Positions 16,864-24,835 of a stretch of DNA of 64,000 nucleotides are shown here, in pieces. The translations under genes were made by a program, and so were the position numbers. The stretch covers positions 620,001 through 684,000 of the forward strand of contig NZ_MBSS01000012.1 of assembly GCF_001695855.1 (NCBI RefSeq), given 5' to 3'. Position 1 is the stretch's first letter; each line of letters starts with the position of its first letter. Below the pieces are notes generated by a model. The model made no database searches. It was not told the DNA's origin and saw only the letters and a list, made by a program, of their open reading frames with translations. Source of the stretch: Ensifer sp. LC163 (GTDB lineage: Bacteria > Pseudomonadota > Alphaproteobacteria > Rhizobiales > Rhizobiaceae).

Positions 16864-18588
16864 ATGAGCGACAAGAAGAAAGAACTGCGCAGCCGTCACT
16901 GGTACGGCGGCACCCATAAGGATGGTTTCATCCATCGCTCCTGGATGAAGAACCAGGGATTTCCGGACCATGTTTTCGACGGGCGTCCGATCATCGGCAT
17001 CTGCAACACCTGGTCGGAACTGACCCCGTGCAACAGCCACCTGCGCATTCTGGCAGAGGGCGTGAAGCGCGGTGTCTGGGAGGCCGGCGGCTTTCCGCTC
17101 GAGTTTCCGGTTTCCTCGCTCGGCGAAACGCAGATGCGACCGACGGCCATGCTGTTTCGCAACCTGCTCGCGATGGACGTGGAGGAGGCGATCCGCGCCT
17201 ATGGCATCGACGGCGTCGTGCTGCTCGGCGGTTGCGACAAGACGACACCCGGCCAGTTGATGGGTGCAGCGTCGGTGGACCTGCCGACGATCGTCGTTTC
17301 CTCCGGACCGATGCTGAACGGCAAGTGGAAGGGCAAGGACATCGGCTCGGGCACCGACGTCTGGAAGTTTTCCGAAGCCGTGCGCGCCGGCGAGATGAGC
17401 GTTCAGGAGTTCATGGCGGCCGAGAGCGGCATGTCGCGCTCGCCGGGCGTCTGCATGACCATGGGCACGGCCACCACCATGGCTTCGATCGTCGAGGCGA
17501 TGGGCCTGTCGCTTCCGACCAACGCCGCCCTTCCCGCCGTCGACGCGCGCCGCATGGCGCTGGCGCACATGACGGGCAAGCGCATCGTCGAAATGGTGCA
17601 TGAGGACCTGCGCCTGTCGAAGATCCTGACCAAGAAGAACTTCGAGAACGGCATCATCGCCAACGCTGCGGTCGGCGGATCGACCAATGCGGTCGTGCAT
17701 ATGCTGGCGATCGCCGGTCGTGCCGGCGTCGATCTCTGTCTCGAGGACTTCGACCGCGTCGGCGGTCAGGTGCCCTGCATCGTCAACTGCATGCCATCCG
17801 GCAAATACCTGATCGAGGATCTCGCCTATGCCGGCGGCCTGCCAGCCGTGATGAACCGCATCCAGCATCTGCTGCATGCGGATGCGCCAACAGTCTTCGG
17901 CATGCCGATCAGCCGATACTGGGAAGACGCCGAAGTCTACAACGACGACGTCATCCGTCCGCTCGACAACCCGCTGCGGGCGGCAGCCGGCATTCGCGTG
18001 CTCAAGGGCAACCTGGCGCCGAACGGCGCGGTCATCAAGCCGTCGGCCGCCAGCGAACATCTGCTGGCGCATGAGGGCCCGGCCTATGTCTTCGAGACGA
18101 TCGAAGATCTGAAGGCCAAGATCGACGATCCGGATCTGCCGGTGACAGAGGACACGATTCTCGTGCTCAAGGGCTGTGGCCCCAAGGGTTATCCCGGCAT
18201 GGCGGAGGTCGGCAACATGCCGATCCCGCGCCGGCTGGTCGAAAAGGGCGTGCGCGACATGGTGCGCGTTTCGGACGCCCGCATGTCGGGCACGGCCTTC
18301 GGAACCGTCGTGCTGCATGTCAGCCCGGAATCGAACGCCGGCGGACCGCTGGCGATCGTGAGAACCGGCGACCGAATTCGGCTCGACGCAATGAAGGGCG
18401 AGCTCAACCTGATGATCAGCGAGGAAGAGTTTGCAGCCCGCATGGCTGCCTGGCAGCCGCCGGAGCAGAAGTGGACGCGCGGCTACTACAAGCTCTACCA
18501 GGACACGGTGCTGCAGGCCGACAAGGGCGCCGACTTGGACTTCCTCGTCGGCGGAAGCGGCAGCGAGGTTCTGCGCGAAAGCCACTGA
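16864..18588 (+). CDS. IlvD/Edd-family sugar-acid dehydratase (galactonate/arabinonate type)
   Basis: 574-residue dehydratase that converts an aldonic acid to its 2-keto-3-deoxy acid. Three cysteines in family positions, Cys56 (SELTPCNSH), Cys124 (LLGGCDKTTPG) and Cys197 (SPGVCMTMGT), are the expected Fe-S cluster ligands. The start RSRHWYGGTHKDGFIHRSWM and the end strongly resemble the L-arabinonate dehydratase subgroup known from Rhizobium. An AGGAGGA ribosome binding site precedes the ATG. The presence of dgoK and dgoA suggests galactonate is handled. The gene ends the operon before a RIME1 copy and a terminator. Substrate choice among C5/C6 acids remains open. Confidence 0.9.
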   Translation: MSDKKKELRSRHWYGGTHKDGFIHRSWMKNQGFPDHVFDGRPIIGICNTWSELTPCNSHLRILAEGVKRGVWEAGGFPLEFPVSSLGETQMRPTAMLFRNLLAMDVEEAIRAYGIDGVVLLGGCDKTTPGQLMGAASVDLPTIVVSSGPMLNGKWKGKDIGSGTDVWKFSEAVRAGEMSVQEFMAAESGMSRSPGVCMTMGTATTMASIVEAMGLSLPTNAALPAVDARRMALAHMTGKRIVEMVHEDLRLSKILTKKNFENGIIANAAVGGSTNAVVHMLAIAGRAGVDLCLEDFDRVGGQVPCIVNCMPSGKYLIEDLAYAGGLPAVMNRIQHLLHADAPTVFGMPISRYWEDAEVYNDDVIRPLDNPLRAAAGIRVLKGNLAPNGAVIKPSAASEHLLAHEGPAYVFETIEDLKAKIDDPDLPVTEDTILVLKGCGPKGYPGMAEVGNMPIPRRLVEKGVRDMVRVSDARMSGTAFGTVVLHVSPESNAGGPLAIVRTGDRIRLDAMKGELNLMISEEEFAARMAAWQPPEQKWTRGYYKLYQDTVLQADKGADLDFLVGGSGSEVLRESH

Positions 18589-18625
18589 AGACAGCCGTTG
18601 CTACGGCTGAGCTGTCCGACGTTCC

Positions 18626-18730
18626 TACTGCATAATTCCTTAAATCGGAATCGATCTAAGGACAAAATTATGCAGCAACTCAAAGTGTTACAGCGACCTT
18701 TGCGCGTCTAAATAGACGCGCGGCGCTGTA
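18626..18730 (+). repeat. RIME1-type intergenic mosaic element
   Basis: About 105 bp, the best-preserved copy here. The left palindrome at 18628-18675 pairs CTGCATAATTCCTTAAATCG with its inverse ending AAAATTATGCAG. The right palindrome at 18701-18726 is GCGCGTCTAAATAGACGCGC, followed by GGCGCTGTA that pairs with TACAGCG. It sits between the dehydratase stop codon and the operon terminator. Confidence 0.88.
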
Positions 18731-18734
18731 AAGG

Positions 18735-18762
18735 AACCCCGCCACTTCGGCGGGGTTTTCTT
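18735..18762 (+). terminator. Terminator of the sugar-acid operon
   Basis: AACCCCGCC and GGCGGGGTT form a 9-bp stem with a 4-5 nt loop, followed by TTTTCTT. It begins right after the RIME1 element, about 150 bp after the dehydratase stop. Confidence 0.85.
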
Positions 18763-18801
18763 CTATCCTGCCATCGATCGGCGACCGATCCGCAACTCGT
18801 T

Positions 18802-18903
18802 AGAGCGTTTCCGGTCTGGATCGAGCTGCAGAAACACTCTCTAATTTTGCTTCTACGCATTTCCTGACGGAAAGCCGCTTCGCACTTTTCCGGGAAAAGC
18901 TCT
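18802..18903. repeat. Second intergenic palindromic element, long copy
   Basis: Two modules are seen. The first is an imperfect inverted repeat, AGAGCGTTTC to GAAACACTCT. The second is ACGCATTTCCTGACGGAAAG ... CGCACTTTTCCGGGAAAAGC, a pattern widespread between rhizobial genes. A shorter copy in the opposite orientation is at 31672-31743. The element overlaps the 3' end of the membrane-protein gene that ends at 18853. Confidence 0.6.
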
Positions 18904-19962
18904 TGCCGGCGCCGTCGAACGCAGACGCGACCAGGTCTCATAGCCATAGATGGCGAGGCCAACGGCAATGAAGAGTTCCTTATATTCGGTCGGATCCCAG
19001 ATGCGCACGAGTTCGTGTGCCTGCAGCACGAACAGTTCCTGGATCGCGACGATCAGGATGGCGGCGCCGGTCAGCACGCTGAACTCCCGCCACAGCCCGC
19101 TCCGCAGCGCGAGATCGGCAATCACCAAGAGGATGATCACGGTCATCATCACCATCATCTGGGTCGGCAGCATGCTCCAATTGTCGCTGTTGAACGCCGC
19201 CATCGGTGCGCTTGCCGAAAGCACCAGAACGCTGGGCGCGAAGGCTTCGAGCCGTCCGAGCGCAAAGCCCTTGCGAAGGTAAAGCCAGATAAAGGGCGCG
19301 AGCGTCAACAGCAGGAAGCTGCCGGTATAATAAAGCAGCTCTGAAAAGCCTGTGGAGATGTTGTGCAGGTTCAATTCCTGCTGCTTGTTGAGGCCAAGCA
19401 ATGCGTCCGGCGTGGAAATGCTGAACACGCGTTGCATCCAGGATATCTCTTCCATGCCGACGATGAAAAGGACAAGACTAAAGAACCCTGCAGCGCAGGC
19501 CGCGAGCCATGCGATGCGACCGGCTCCATCGTACGCGCAGCGAAACTGACCGATCGCCGCCAATGCGAAAAAGACACTTGAGGCAAAGATCAACAGGGCG
19601 GAAAGCCATTCGAAGATATTGTCCTCGCGGGCCAGGGCGCTGAAGGTCGCGGGATCGACGGTAAAAAGCAGGCCGGCCGCTGCCGAAAGGACCAACATGG
19701 CGAGGGAGATCCAGAGTTCGCGGCGCGAAGCCAGCCGTAGGACAGGCGTGCCCAACCAGGACGCATCACGCGTGAACCCCTGGATGGCCGCAAGCGACAG
19801 GCTGAGCGCCACCCATGCATGCCAAAGGTTGTAGGGCTCGACCTGTGGCATTCGCTCCGAAAAGTAGCGCACGCCGAACAGGCTGCGCTCAATCCCGACA
19901 AGGCAGACCATCACCAAAACGGAAAGCAGGGAAACGGAGAGAAATCGTCGTGGCAGAAACAT
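18853..19962 (-). CDS. Polytopic membrane protein of unknown function
   Basis: 369-residue protein not recognised as a known family. It has about nine to ten hydrophobic segments, for example SVSLLSVLVMVCLVGIE, LWISLAMLVLSAAAGLLFTV, ACAAGFFSLVLFIVGMEEISW, YYTGSFLLLTLAPFIWLYL and QMMVMMTVIILLVIADL. The acidic pair in GMEEISW inside a membrane segment is notable. The start at 19962 (MFLPRRFLSV) looks like a normal membrane-protein N-terminus; the frame opens at 20043. The last ~16 residues (ending RSGFPSGNA) are encoded within the intergenic repeat at 18802-18903, so the original C-terminus may have been replaced. Confidence 0.7.
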   Translation of the reverse strand: MFLPRRFLSVSLLSVLVMVCLVGIERSLFGVRYFSERMPQVEPYNLWHAWVALSLSLAAIQGFTRDASWLGTPVLRLASRRELWISLAMLVLSAAAGLLFTVDPATFSALAREDNIFEWLSALLIFASSVFFALAAIGQFRCAYDGAGRIAWLAACAAGFFSLVLFIVGMEEISWMQRVFSISTPDALLGLNKQQELNLHNISTGFSELLYYTGSFLLLTLAPFIWLYLRKGFALGRLEAFAPSVLVLSASAPMAAFNSDNWSMLPTQMMVMMTVIILLVIADLALRSGLWREFSVLTGAAILIVAIQELFVLQAHELVRIWDPTEYKELFIAVGLAIYGYETWSRLRSTAPARAFPGKVRSGFPSGNA

Positions 19963-20329
19963 GGGGGAACCGTCCAGATCAACAGGATGGATTATCCATG
20001 ATAAGATCCCTGTCCTGCCTTCAGTAAGTATCGGCAAGAACACTCAAGATTTTGTGAATGTAATGAAGCAATCAATAAATCGCTAAAATACAAAGATGGG
20101 GCGATGGCGGGCGGACATCTGGCAAAAAATGCGCCACGGCCGTCGGCGATGTTGATCGACGACCATCGGAAACCGGCGCATGACTTCCCGATTCCCGGCG
20201 CGATCATTTCAAAATTTTCTGGAACCGTTTCTGTCGTCGGGCGTTGCTTTGATATCACCGGTGCGGTGGAAACCTGGCGACAATCAGGACCGCGCCTTGA
20301 TCGACAACGTCAAGGAAAGGCAGTTTGAC
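19963..20329. other. Divergent intergenic region
   Basis: Lies between the leftward membrane-protein gene and the rightward PRC-barrel gene. A more AT-rich stretch at about 20040-20095 probably holds promoters, but no clear -35/-10 pair was assigned. No gene is seen. Confidence 0.4.
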
Positions 20330-20926
20330 ATGACCAAGAAACTTGTATCTTCCGTTGCGGCCGGTGCGCTTATCGCGAGTGTTGCGTTCGCGCCGATGAC
20401 CTTCGCTCAGGACGCCACCCAGCCTAAGCCGGCCGAGCCGCAGACGATGGAAATCCAGCCGGTTCCGGGTGCCGAAGCACCTGCCGACATGGCCAAGTCT
20501 GACGGGACTTACCTGACCGAGCAGGCCAGCGACCAGATCGCGACCAGCACCTATGTCGGCCAGACCGTCTACAATGCCGGCGACGAAAAGGTCGGCGAAA
20601 TTAACGACCTGATCATCAAGAAGGACGGCGGCGTCGAAGCCGCGGTGATCGGTGTCGGCGGCTTCCTGGGCCTCGGCGAGAAGAACGTGGCGGTCCCGTT
20701 CGATCGCATTCAGATCTCCGAGCAGCCCAATACGGATGCCTTGAAGCTTACGACGACAGAAACCGCTGAAACCTTGAAGGCGGCTCCGGAGTTCAAGACC
20801 AAGGCGCAGCAGGTCGCCGAACAGAACGCCAACCAGCCGGTTGACACATCGACGACCTCCTCGACCACCGGAACGGTACCGGCAACCACGATGCAGCCGG
20901 CGCCGGCTGAGGGTACCCAGCAGTAA
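20330..20926 (+). CDS. Secreted PRC-barrel domain protein
   Basis: 198-residue protein with a signal peptide (MTKKLVSSVAAGALIASVAF, likely cleaved around FAQDA) and one PRC-barrel domain at about 58-135 (STYVGQTVYNAGDEKVGEIN, DLIIKKDGGVEAAVIGVGGF, KNVAVPFDRIQ). The tail is rich in Thr, Ser and Pro. PRC-barrels bind small ligands or proteins; periplasmic copies of this kind are common in rhizobia but have no settled role. GGAAAGG precedes the ATG at 20330, whereas the frame is open from 20180. Four hairpin repeats and a terminator follow. Confidence 0.85.
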   Translation: MTKKLVSSVAAGALIASVAFAPMTFAQDATQPKPAEPQTMEIQPVPGAEAPADMAKSDGTYLTEQASDQIATSTYVGQTVYNAGDEKVGEINDLIIKKDGGVEAAVIGVGGFLGLGEKNVAVPFDRIQISEQPNTDALKLTTTETAETLKAAPEFKTKAQQVAEQNANQPVDTSTTSSTTGTVPATTMQPAPAEGTQQ

Positions 20927-20927
20927 G

Positions 20928-21015
20928 CTGGATCGATAGACGGCCAGGACTGGACCGATAGACGGCCAGGACTGGACCGATAGACGGCCAGGACTGGACC
21001 GATAGACGGCCAGGA
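20928..21015 (+). repeat. Four tandem 22-bp hairpin repeats
   Basis: The unit CTGGACCGATAGACGGCCAG plus GA is repeated four times exactly apart from one base in the first copy (T for C). Each unit is itself an imperfect palindrome (CTGG-A-CCG / CGG-CCAG around ATAGA). The array starts 2 bp after the PRC-barrel stop codon and ends 5 bp before the terminator stem. Confidence 0.95.
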
Positions 21016-21019
21016 GATG

Positions 21020-21052
21020 GAGCGGCGGCGTTTGCACTGCCGCTCTTTTATT
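21020..21052 (+). terminator. Terminator of the PRC-barrel gene
   Basis: GAGCGGC (21020-21026) pairs with GCCGCTC (21039-21045), followed by TTTTATT. The T-run ends just at the stop codon of the convergent flavoenzyme gene. Confidence 0.75.
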
Positions 21053-23100
21053 CAGACCAGCACGCCGTAGCGCAGCGCATCATAGATGCCGGCATGGATG
21101 TTGCGGCTGGCGACGGCATCGCCGATGCGGAACATGTCGAAGCTCCCGCCCGGATTGCGAGGCTTAATCGGGTTTTCGCCCCGAAGCAGCGCCTTGTAGT
21201 CGACGGCGCCCAGATTGCGGGAAACCGGCTTCAGCTCGCGATAGAGATCGTCCATCGGCACGGTGCCGTGTTCGACCACCACCTGAGCCACGCGCCGTTC
21301 GCTTGATGCCGTATCGGAAAAATCGGAACCAAGCGTCACCACAAGGCCATTGCCCTCCCGTCGAACCGATCTCAGGCGGGTATTGATCGTCACCCGGACA
21401 TTGTGGTCGGCAAACGTCTTGGCGTAGTGCACATGGTTCATGCCGCCGACTTCGGGCGCGAACATGCGTTCGGGCGAAACGATTTCCAACTCGACGCCAG
21501 CATGCGCAATCAATTCGGCCGCAGTCATGCCGCTATGGGCGCCGTTGTCGTCATAAAGCAGCACCGGTCCCTCCGGCTTGACCGTACCGGCAATGATATC
21601 CCAGCTCGACACGACCAGATCGCCCCCCGCCTCCAGAACAGGGTTTTGCGCGATGCCGCCTGTGGCGACGACGACAAGATCGGGGGAGCGCTCCAGAACA
21701 TCGTCGGCACCGGCAAAGACGTTGTAGTGGATCGGCACGCCGAGCCTTTCCAGCTCCGACAGCCGCCAGTCGACGATGCCGATCAGTTCCTTACGCCGCG
21801 GATTGCGCTGGGCAAGCAGGATCTGTCCGCCCGCTTGGCCGGTTGCCTCCAGGATTTCGACGGAATGGCCGCGCTCGGCAAGCACGCGCGCCGCCTCGAG
21901 GCCGGCCGGGCCGGCACCGACGACGACGGCCTTTCGCTTCGGCCCGCCGCTTTTGGAGATGACGTGCGGCACGATCGCCTCGCGCCCGGTCGCCGCATTG
22001 TGAATGCAGAGCGCACCTCCGCCCTCGTAGATGCGGTCGAGACAGTAGGTGGCGCCGACGCAGGGGCGTATCTGAGCCTCCCGGCCCTCTTCGATTTTCC
22101 TGACGATATGCGGGTCAGCGATATGGGCGCGGGTCATGCCGACCATGTCGAGCTTGCCCTCGGCGATTGCGTGGCGTGCCGTTGCGACATCGGCGATGCG
22201 GGCCGCATGGAAAACCGGAAATTTCGTGGCCTCCCGCACTTCACCGGCAAAATCGAGATGCGGCGACGCGGCCATGCCCTGGATCGGGATGACCTTGGTC
22301 AGCGGCGCATCATGATCGATGTGCCCGCGGATGATGTTGAGGAAATCGACCTTGCCGGAGTTTGCCAGGCGGCGGGCGATCTCGATGCCCTCCTGCTTCG
22401 ACAGCCCCTTGTCCCAATCCTCGTCTGCCACCATGCGCATGCCGACGATGAAGTCCGGCCCGACGGATTTGCGGATCGCATCGAGCACCATGTCGGTAAA
22501 GCGCAGGCGGTTGTCGAGCGAACCGCCGAAGTCATCGTCGCGATGGTTTGTCGCCGGCGACCAGAAGCCGTCCATCAGATGGCCGTAGGCCTCAAGCTCG
22601 ATGCCATCAAGGCCTGCGGCCTGCATGCGGGCGGCGGCTGACGCATAGTCGCCGACAATGCGTTCAATGTCCCAATCCTCGATCTCCTTCGGAAAGGAGC
22701 GGTGTGCCGCTTCGCGCACCGGCGAGGCGGAGAGAACCGGCAGCCAGTCGCCCTTGTTCCAGCCGGTGCGACGGCCGAGATGGGTGAGTTGGATCATCAC
22801 CGCGGTATCGTGCTCGTGACAGTCGTCGGCGATCTTCTTCAGCCAGGGCACGATCTCGTCGGAATAGGCGTGGAGATTGCCGAAGGCGGGTGGCGAATCC
22901 TCCGAGACGATGGCAGATCCCGCCGTCATCGTCAGCGCCATGCCGCCCTTGGCCTTCTCAAGGTGATAGAGGCGGTAGCGATCCTTCGGCATGCCATCTT
23001 CGGAATAGGCCGGCTCGTGCGAAGTCGACATGATCCGGTTCTTGAGCGTCAGATGTTTGAGGCGATAGGGCTGGAGCAGCGGGTCTTTCGGCAGCGTCAT
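21052..23100 (-). CDS. FMN/FAD Fe-S oxidoreductase, TMADH / 2,4-dienoyl-CoA reductase / N-demethylase type
   Basis: 682-residue two-part flavoenzyme. The N-terminal OYE-type TIM barrel (about 5-375) includes LTLKNRIMSTSHEP and HLMDGFWSPATNHRDDDFGG. The C-terminal NAD(P)/FAD domain (about 388-682) starts KAVVVGAGPAGLEAARVLAE. Between them is the Fe-S region with Cys347, Cys353 and Cys365; the second canonical cysteine is Ala350 (RPCVGATYCLDR). The nearest remembered relatives are dimethylglycine/N-methylproline demethylases (DgcA, StcD) rather than FadH. AAGGGAACAGAA precedes the ATG. It follows the mttB-like gene by 94 bp on the same strand, which supports a role in oxidising an N-methyl compound. 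Confidence 0.82.
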   Translation of the reverse strand: MTLPKDPLLQPYRLKHLTLKNRIMSTSHEPAYSEDGMPKDRYRLYHLEKAKGGMALTMTAGSAIVSEDSPPAFGNLHAYSDEIVPWLKKIADDCHEHDTAVMIQLTHLGRRTGWNKGDWLPVLSASPVREAAHRSFPKEIEDWDIERIVGDYASAAARMQAAGLDGIELEAYGHLMDGFWSPATNHRDDDFGGSLDNRLRFTDMVLDAIRKSVGPDFIVGMRMVADEDWDKGLSKQEGIEIARRLANSGKVDFLNIIRGHIDHDAPLTKVIPIQGMAASPHLDFAGEVREATKFPVFHAARIADVATARHAIAEGKLDMVGMTRAHIADPHIVRKIEEGREAQIRPCVGATYCLDRIYEGGGALCIHNAATGREAIVPHVISKSGGPKRKAVVVGAGPAGLEAARVLAERGHSVEILEATGQAGGQILLAQRNPRRKELIGIVDWRLSELERLGVPIHYNVFAGADDVLERSPDLVVVATGGIAQNPVLEAGGDLVVSSWDIIAGTVKPEGPVLLYDDNGAHSGMTAAELIAHAGVELEIVSPERMFAPEVGGMNHVHYAKTFADHNVRVTINTRLRSVRREGNGLVVTLGSDFSDTASSERRVAQVVVEHGTVPMDDLYRELKPVSRNLGAVDYKALLRGENPIKPRNPGGSFDMFRIGDAVASRNIHAGIYDALRYGVLV

Positions 23101-23194
23101 TTCTGTTCCCTTGAGCACCGCTTGTCCGCTGAAGTGGACCGGGGCACTCCATCATTCTTGTTCTGCACATCCCCAGTGAGGGGGTGGCGTCGGC

Positions 23195-24745
23195 TCAGTA
23201 CCAGGCGTCCGCCATGCCGTTCTTGCGGCGAGAGACATAGTCGATCAAAGCATCGTCGATCGCCACGTCCAGCGGCGGCGCTTCGTATTCGGCCAGCGTC
23301 TTCTTCCAGCTCCGGTTGGCCCGCACCGCCATATCGGTTCCGCCCTCTTCCGCCCATTTCTCGAAAGGCTCGTTGTCGGACAGGGCCGAATCCCAAAAGG
23401 CGGTCTGGTAGTTGCGCATGGTGTGGTCGCAGCCGAGGAAATGGCTGCCCGGCCCGACCTGCAGGAAGGCGTCCATGGCCAGCGTGTTGTCGTCGACGAC
23501 GACGCCGGCGAGATAGGAATGCAACGCGCCGCAGAAATCCGTATCCATGACGAATTTTTCGTAGGACATCGCCAGCAACCCATCGACGAAGCCGGCCGAG
23601 TGCAAAATGAAATTAGCGCCGCAATGCACCGCCGACAGCATCGACATGACGCCTTCCTGCATCGCTTGCGCATCCGGCAGTTTCGCGTTGGAAAAATTGC
23701 CGGCACAGCGCAGCGGCAGACCGAGCCGGCGCGCGAGTTGCCCGACGACCATGCTGCCGATCGCCGGCTCCGGCGTGCCGAAGGTCGGCGAGCCCGAGCG
23801 CAACGACATGGACGACAGGAAGTTGCCGAAGATAACCGGCGCGCCCTTGCGCTCGAGCTGGGTCAAAGCGCATCCGGCCAGCGTTTCGGCATAGGACTGG
23901 GCGATGGCGCCGGCATTGGTGACCGGCCCCATGGCACCGCCGAGGATGAAGGGCACGATGACCGCCGCCTGATTTGCCCGTGCATAGGCCCGCAACGACT
24001 TCGTCATGGTGCCGTCCCAGACGAGCGGCGAGTTGACGTTGACGTTGCCGAGGATGACGCAATTGGCATCGACGAAATCGCGGCCGAAGAGGATGCGCGC
24101 CATCTCGATCGAATCTTCGGCGCGATCCTCCGCGGTGATCGAACCCATGAAGGCCCGGTCGGAATATTTGATGTGGCTGTAGACCATATCGAGGTGGCGT
24201 TTGTTCACCGGCACATCGACCGGCTCGCAGATCGTTCCGCCAGAATGGTGCAGCCAGGGGCTCGACTGCGCCAGCTTGATCAGATTGCGGAAGTCCTCGA
24301 TCGTGCCGTAACGCCGGCCGTTGTCGAGATCGGTGACGAAGGGCGAGCCGTAGGCCGGCGAGAACACGACATTGTTGCCGCCGATTTCGATGCTGCGGGC
24401 GGGATTGCGAGCATGCTGGGTAAACTGGCGCGGCGCCGAGCGCACGAGCTCCTTCAGCATTCCAGGTTCGAACGTCACCCGGACCCCATCCAGCTTGGCG
24501 CCGGCGCGTTTCCAGTGATCGAGAGATGCCGGATCGTCGCGAAATTCGATGCCGACTTCGGCAAGGATGCGATCGGCGACCTTCTCGATGCGGGTCAGGC
24601 TTTCCTCACCCAGGATATCGTAGGTGGGGATGTTGCGAGTGATGTAGGGGACGCCAAGGCTCTTGGCGCTGACGCCGCCGCGCTGCGGCCTTGAGCCTCT
24701 TGTCCGTCTGGGCGCTTCGCCCGCTGTCACAGTCGTCATTTCCAT
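23195..24745 (-). CDS. MttB-family trimethylamine/betaine methyltransferase without pyrrolysine
   Basis: 516-residue member of the MttB superfamily. The frame is uninterrupted, so no in-frame TAG codes pyrrolysine as in archaeal MttB; it resembles the non-Pyl branch that includes the glycine betaine methyltransferase MtgB. Typical stretches are LAEVGIEFRDDPASL, FSPAYGSPFVTDL, MGSITAEDRAEDSIEMARI, FILGGAMGPVTNAG and VGPGSHFLGCDHTMRNYQ. GGGAGG lies 6 nt before the ATG at 24745. No corrinoid protein gene is adjacent. With the downstream flavoenzyme and a divergent LysR gene it forms a probable N-methyl-compound catabolic module. The substrate is not known. Confidence 0.85.
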   Translation of the reverse strand: MEMTTVTAGEAPRRTRGSRPQRGGVSAKSLGVPYITRNIPTYDILGEESLTRIEKVADRILAEVGIEFRDDPASLDHWKRAGAKLDGVRVTFEPGMLKELVRSAPRQFTQHARNPARSIEIGGNNVVFSPAYGSPFVTDLDNGRRYGTIEDFRNLIKLAQSSPWLHHSGGTICEPVDVPVNKRHLDMVYSHIKYSDRAFMGSITAEDRAEDSIEMARILFGRDFVDANCVILGNVNVNSPLVWDGTMTKSLRAYARANQAAVIVPFILGGAMGPVTNAGAIAQSYAETLAGCALTQLERKGAPVIFGNFLSSMSLRSGSPTFGTPEPAIGSMVVGQLARRLGLPLRCAGNFSNAKLPDAQAMQEGVMSMLSAVHCGANFILHSAGFVDGLLAMSYEKFVMDTDFCGALHSYLAGVVVDDNTLAMDAFLQVGPGSHFLGCDHTMRNYQTAFWDSALSDNEPFEKWAEEGGTDMAVRANRSWKKTLAEYEAPPLDVAIDDALIDYVSRRKNGMADAWY

Positions 24746-24835
24746 CGACGTCCTCCCATCATTCAAGGTGATGGTATTGGTGAAAAATCACGTTGTAACG
24801 CTGGAAAAAATTGAGCCATGCGATAAGCATAAGTT

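Noticed and set aside
15883..18585. A 900-codon open frame on the minus strand
   Set aside because: It lies antisense to the lactonase and dehydratase genes, has the His/Arg/Asp-rich composition of GC-rich shadow frames, and shows no domain.
20928..21015. Tandem 22-bp repeats considered as a CRISPR array
   Set aside because: The units are directly adjacent, without unique spacers.
23195..24745. Possible pyrrolysine-containing methyltransferase
   Set aside because: The frame is uninterrupted, so no TAG is read through; this is the non-Pyl branch.
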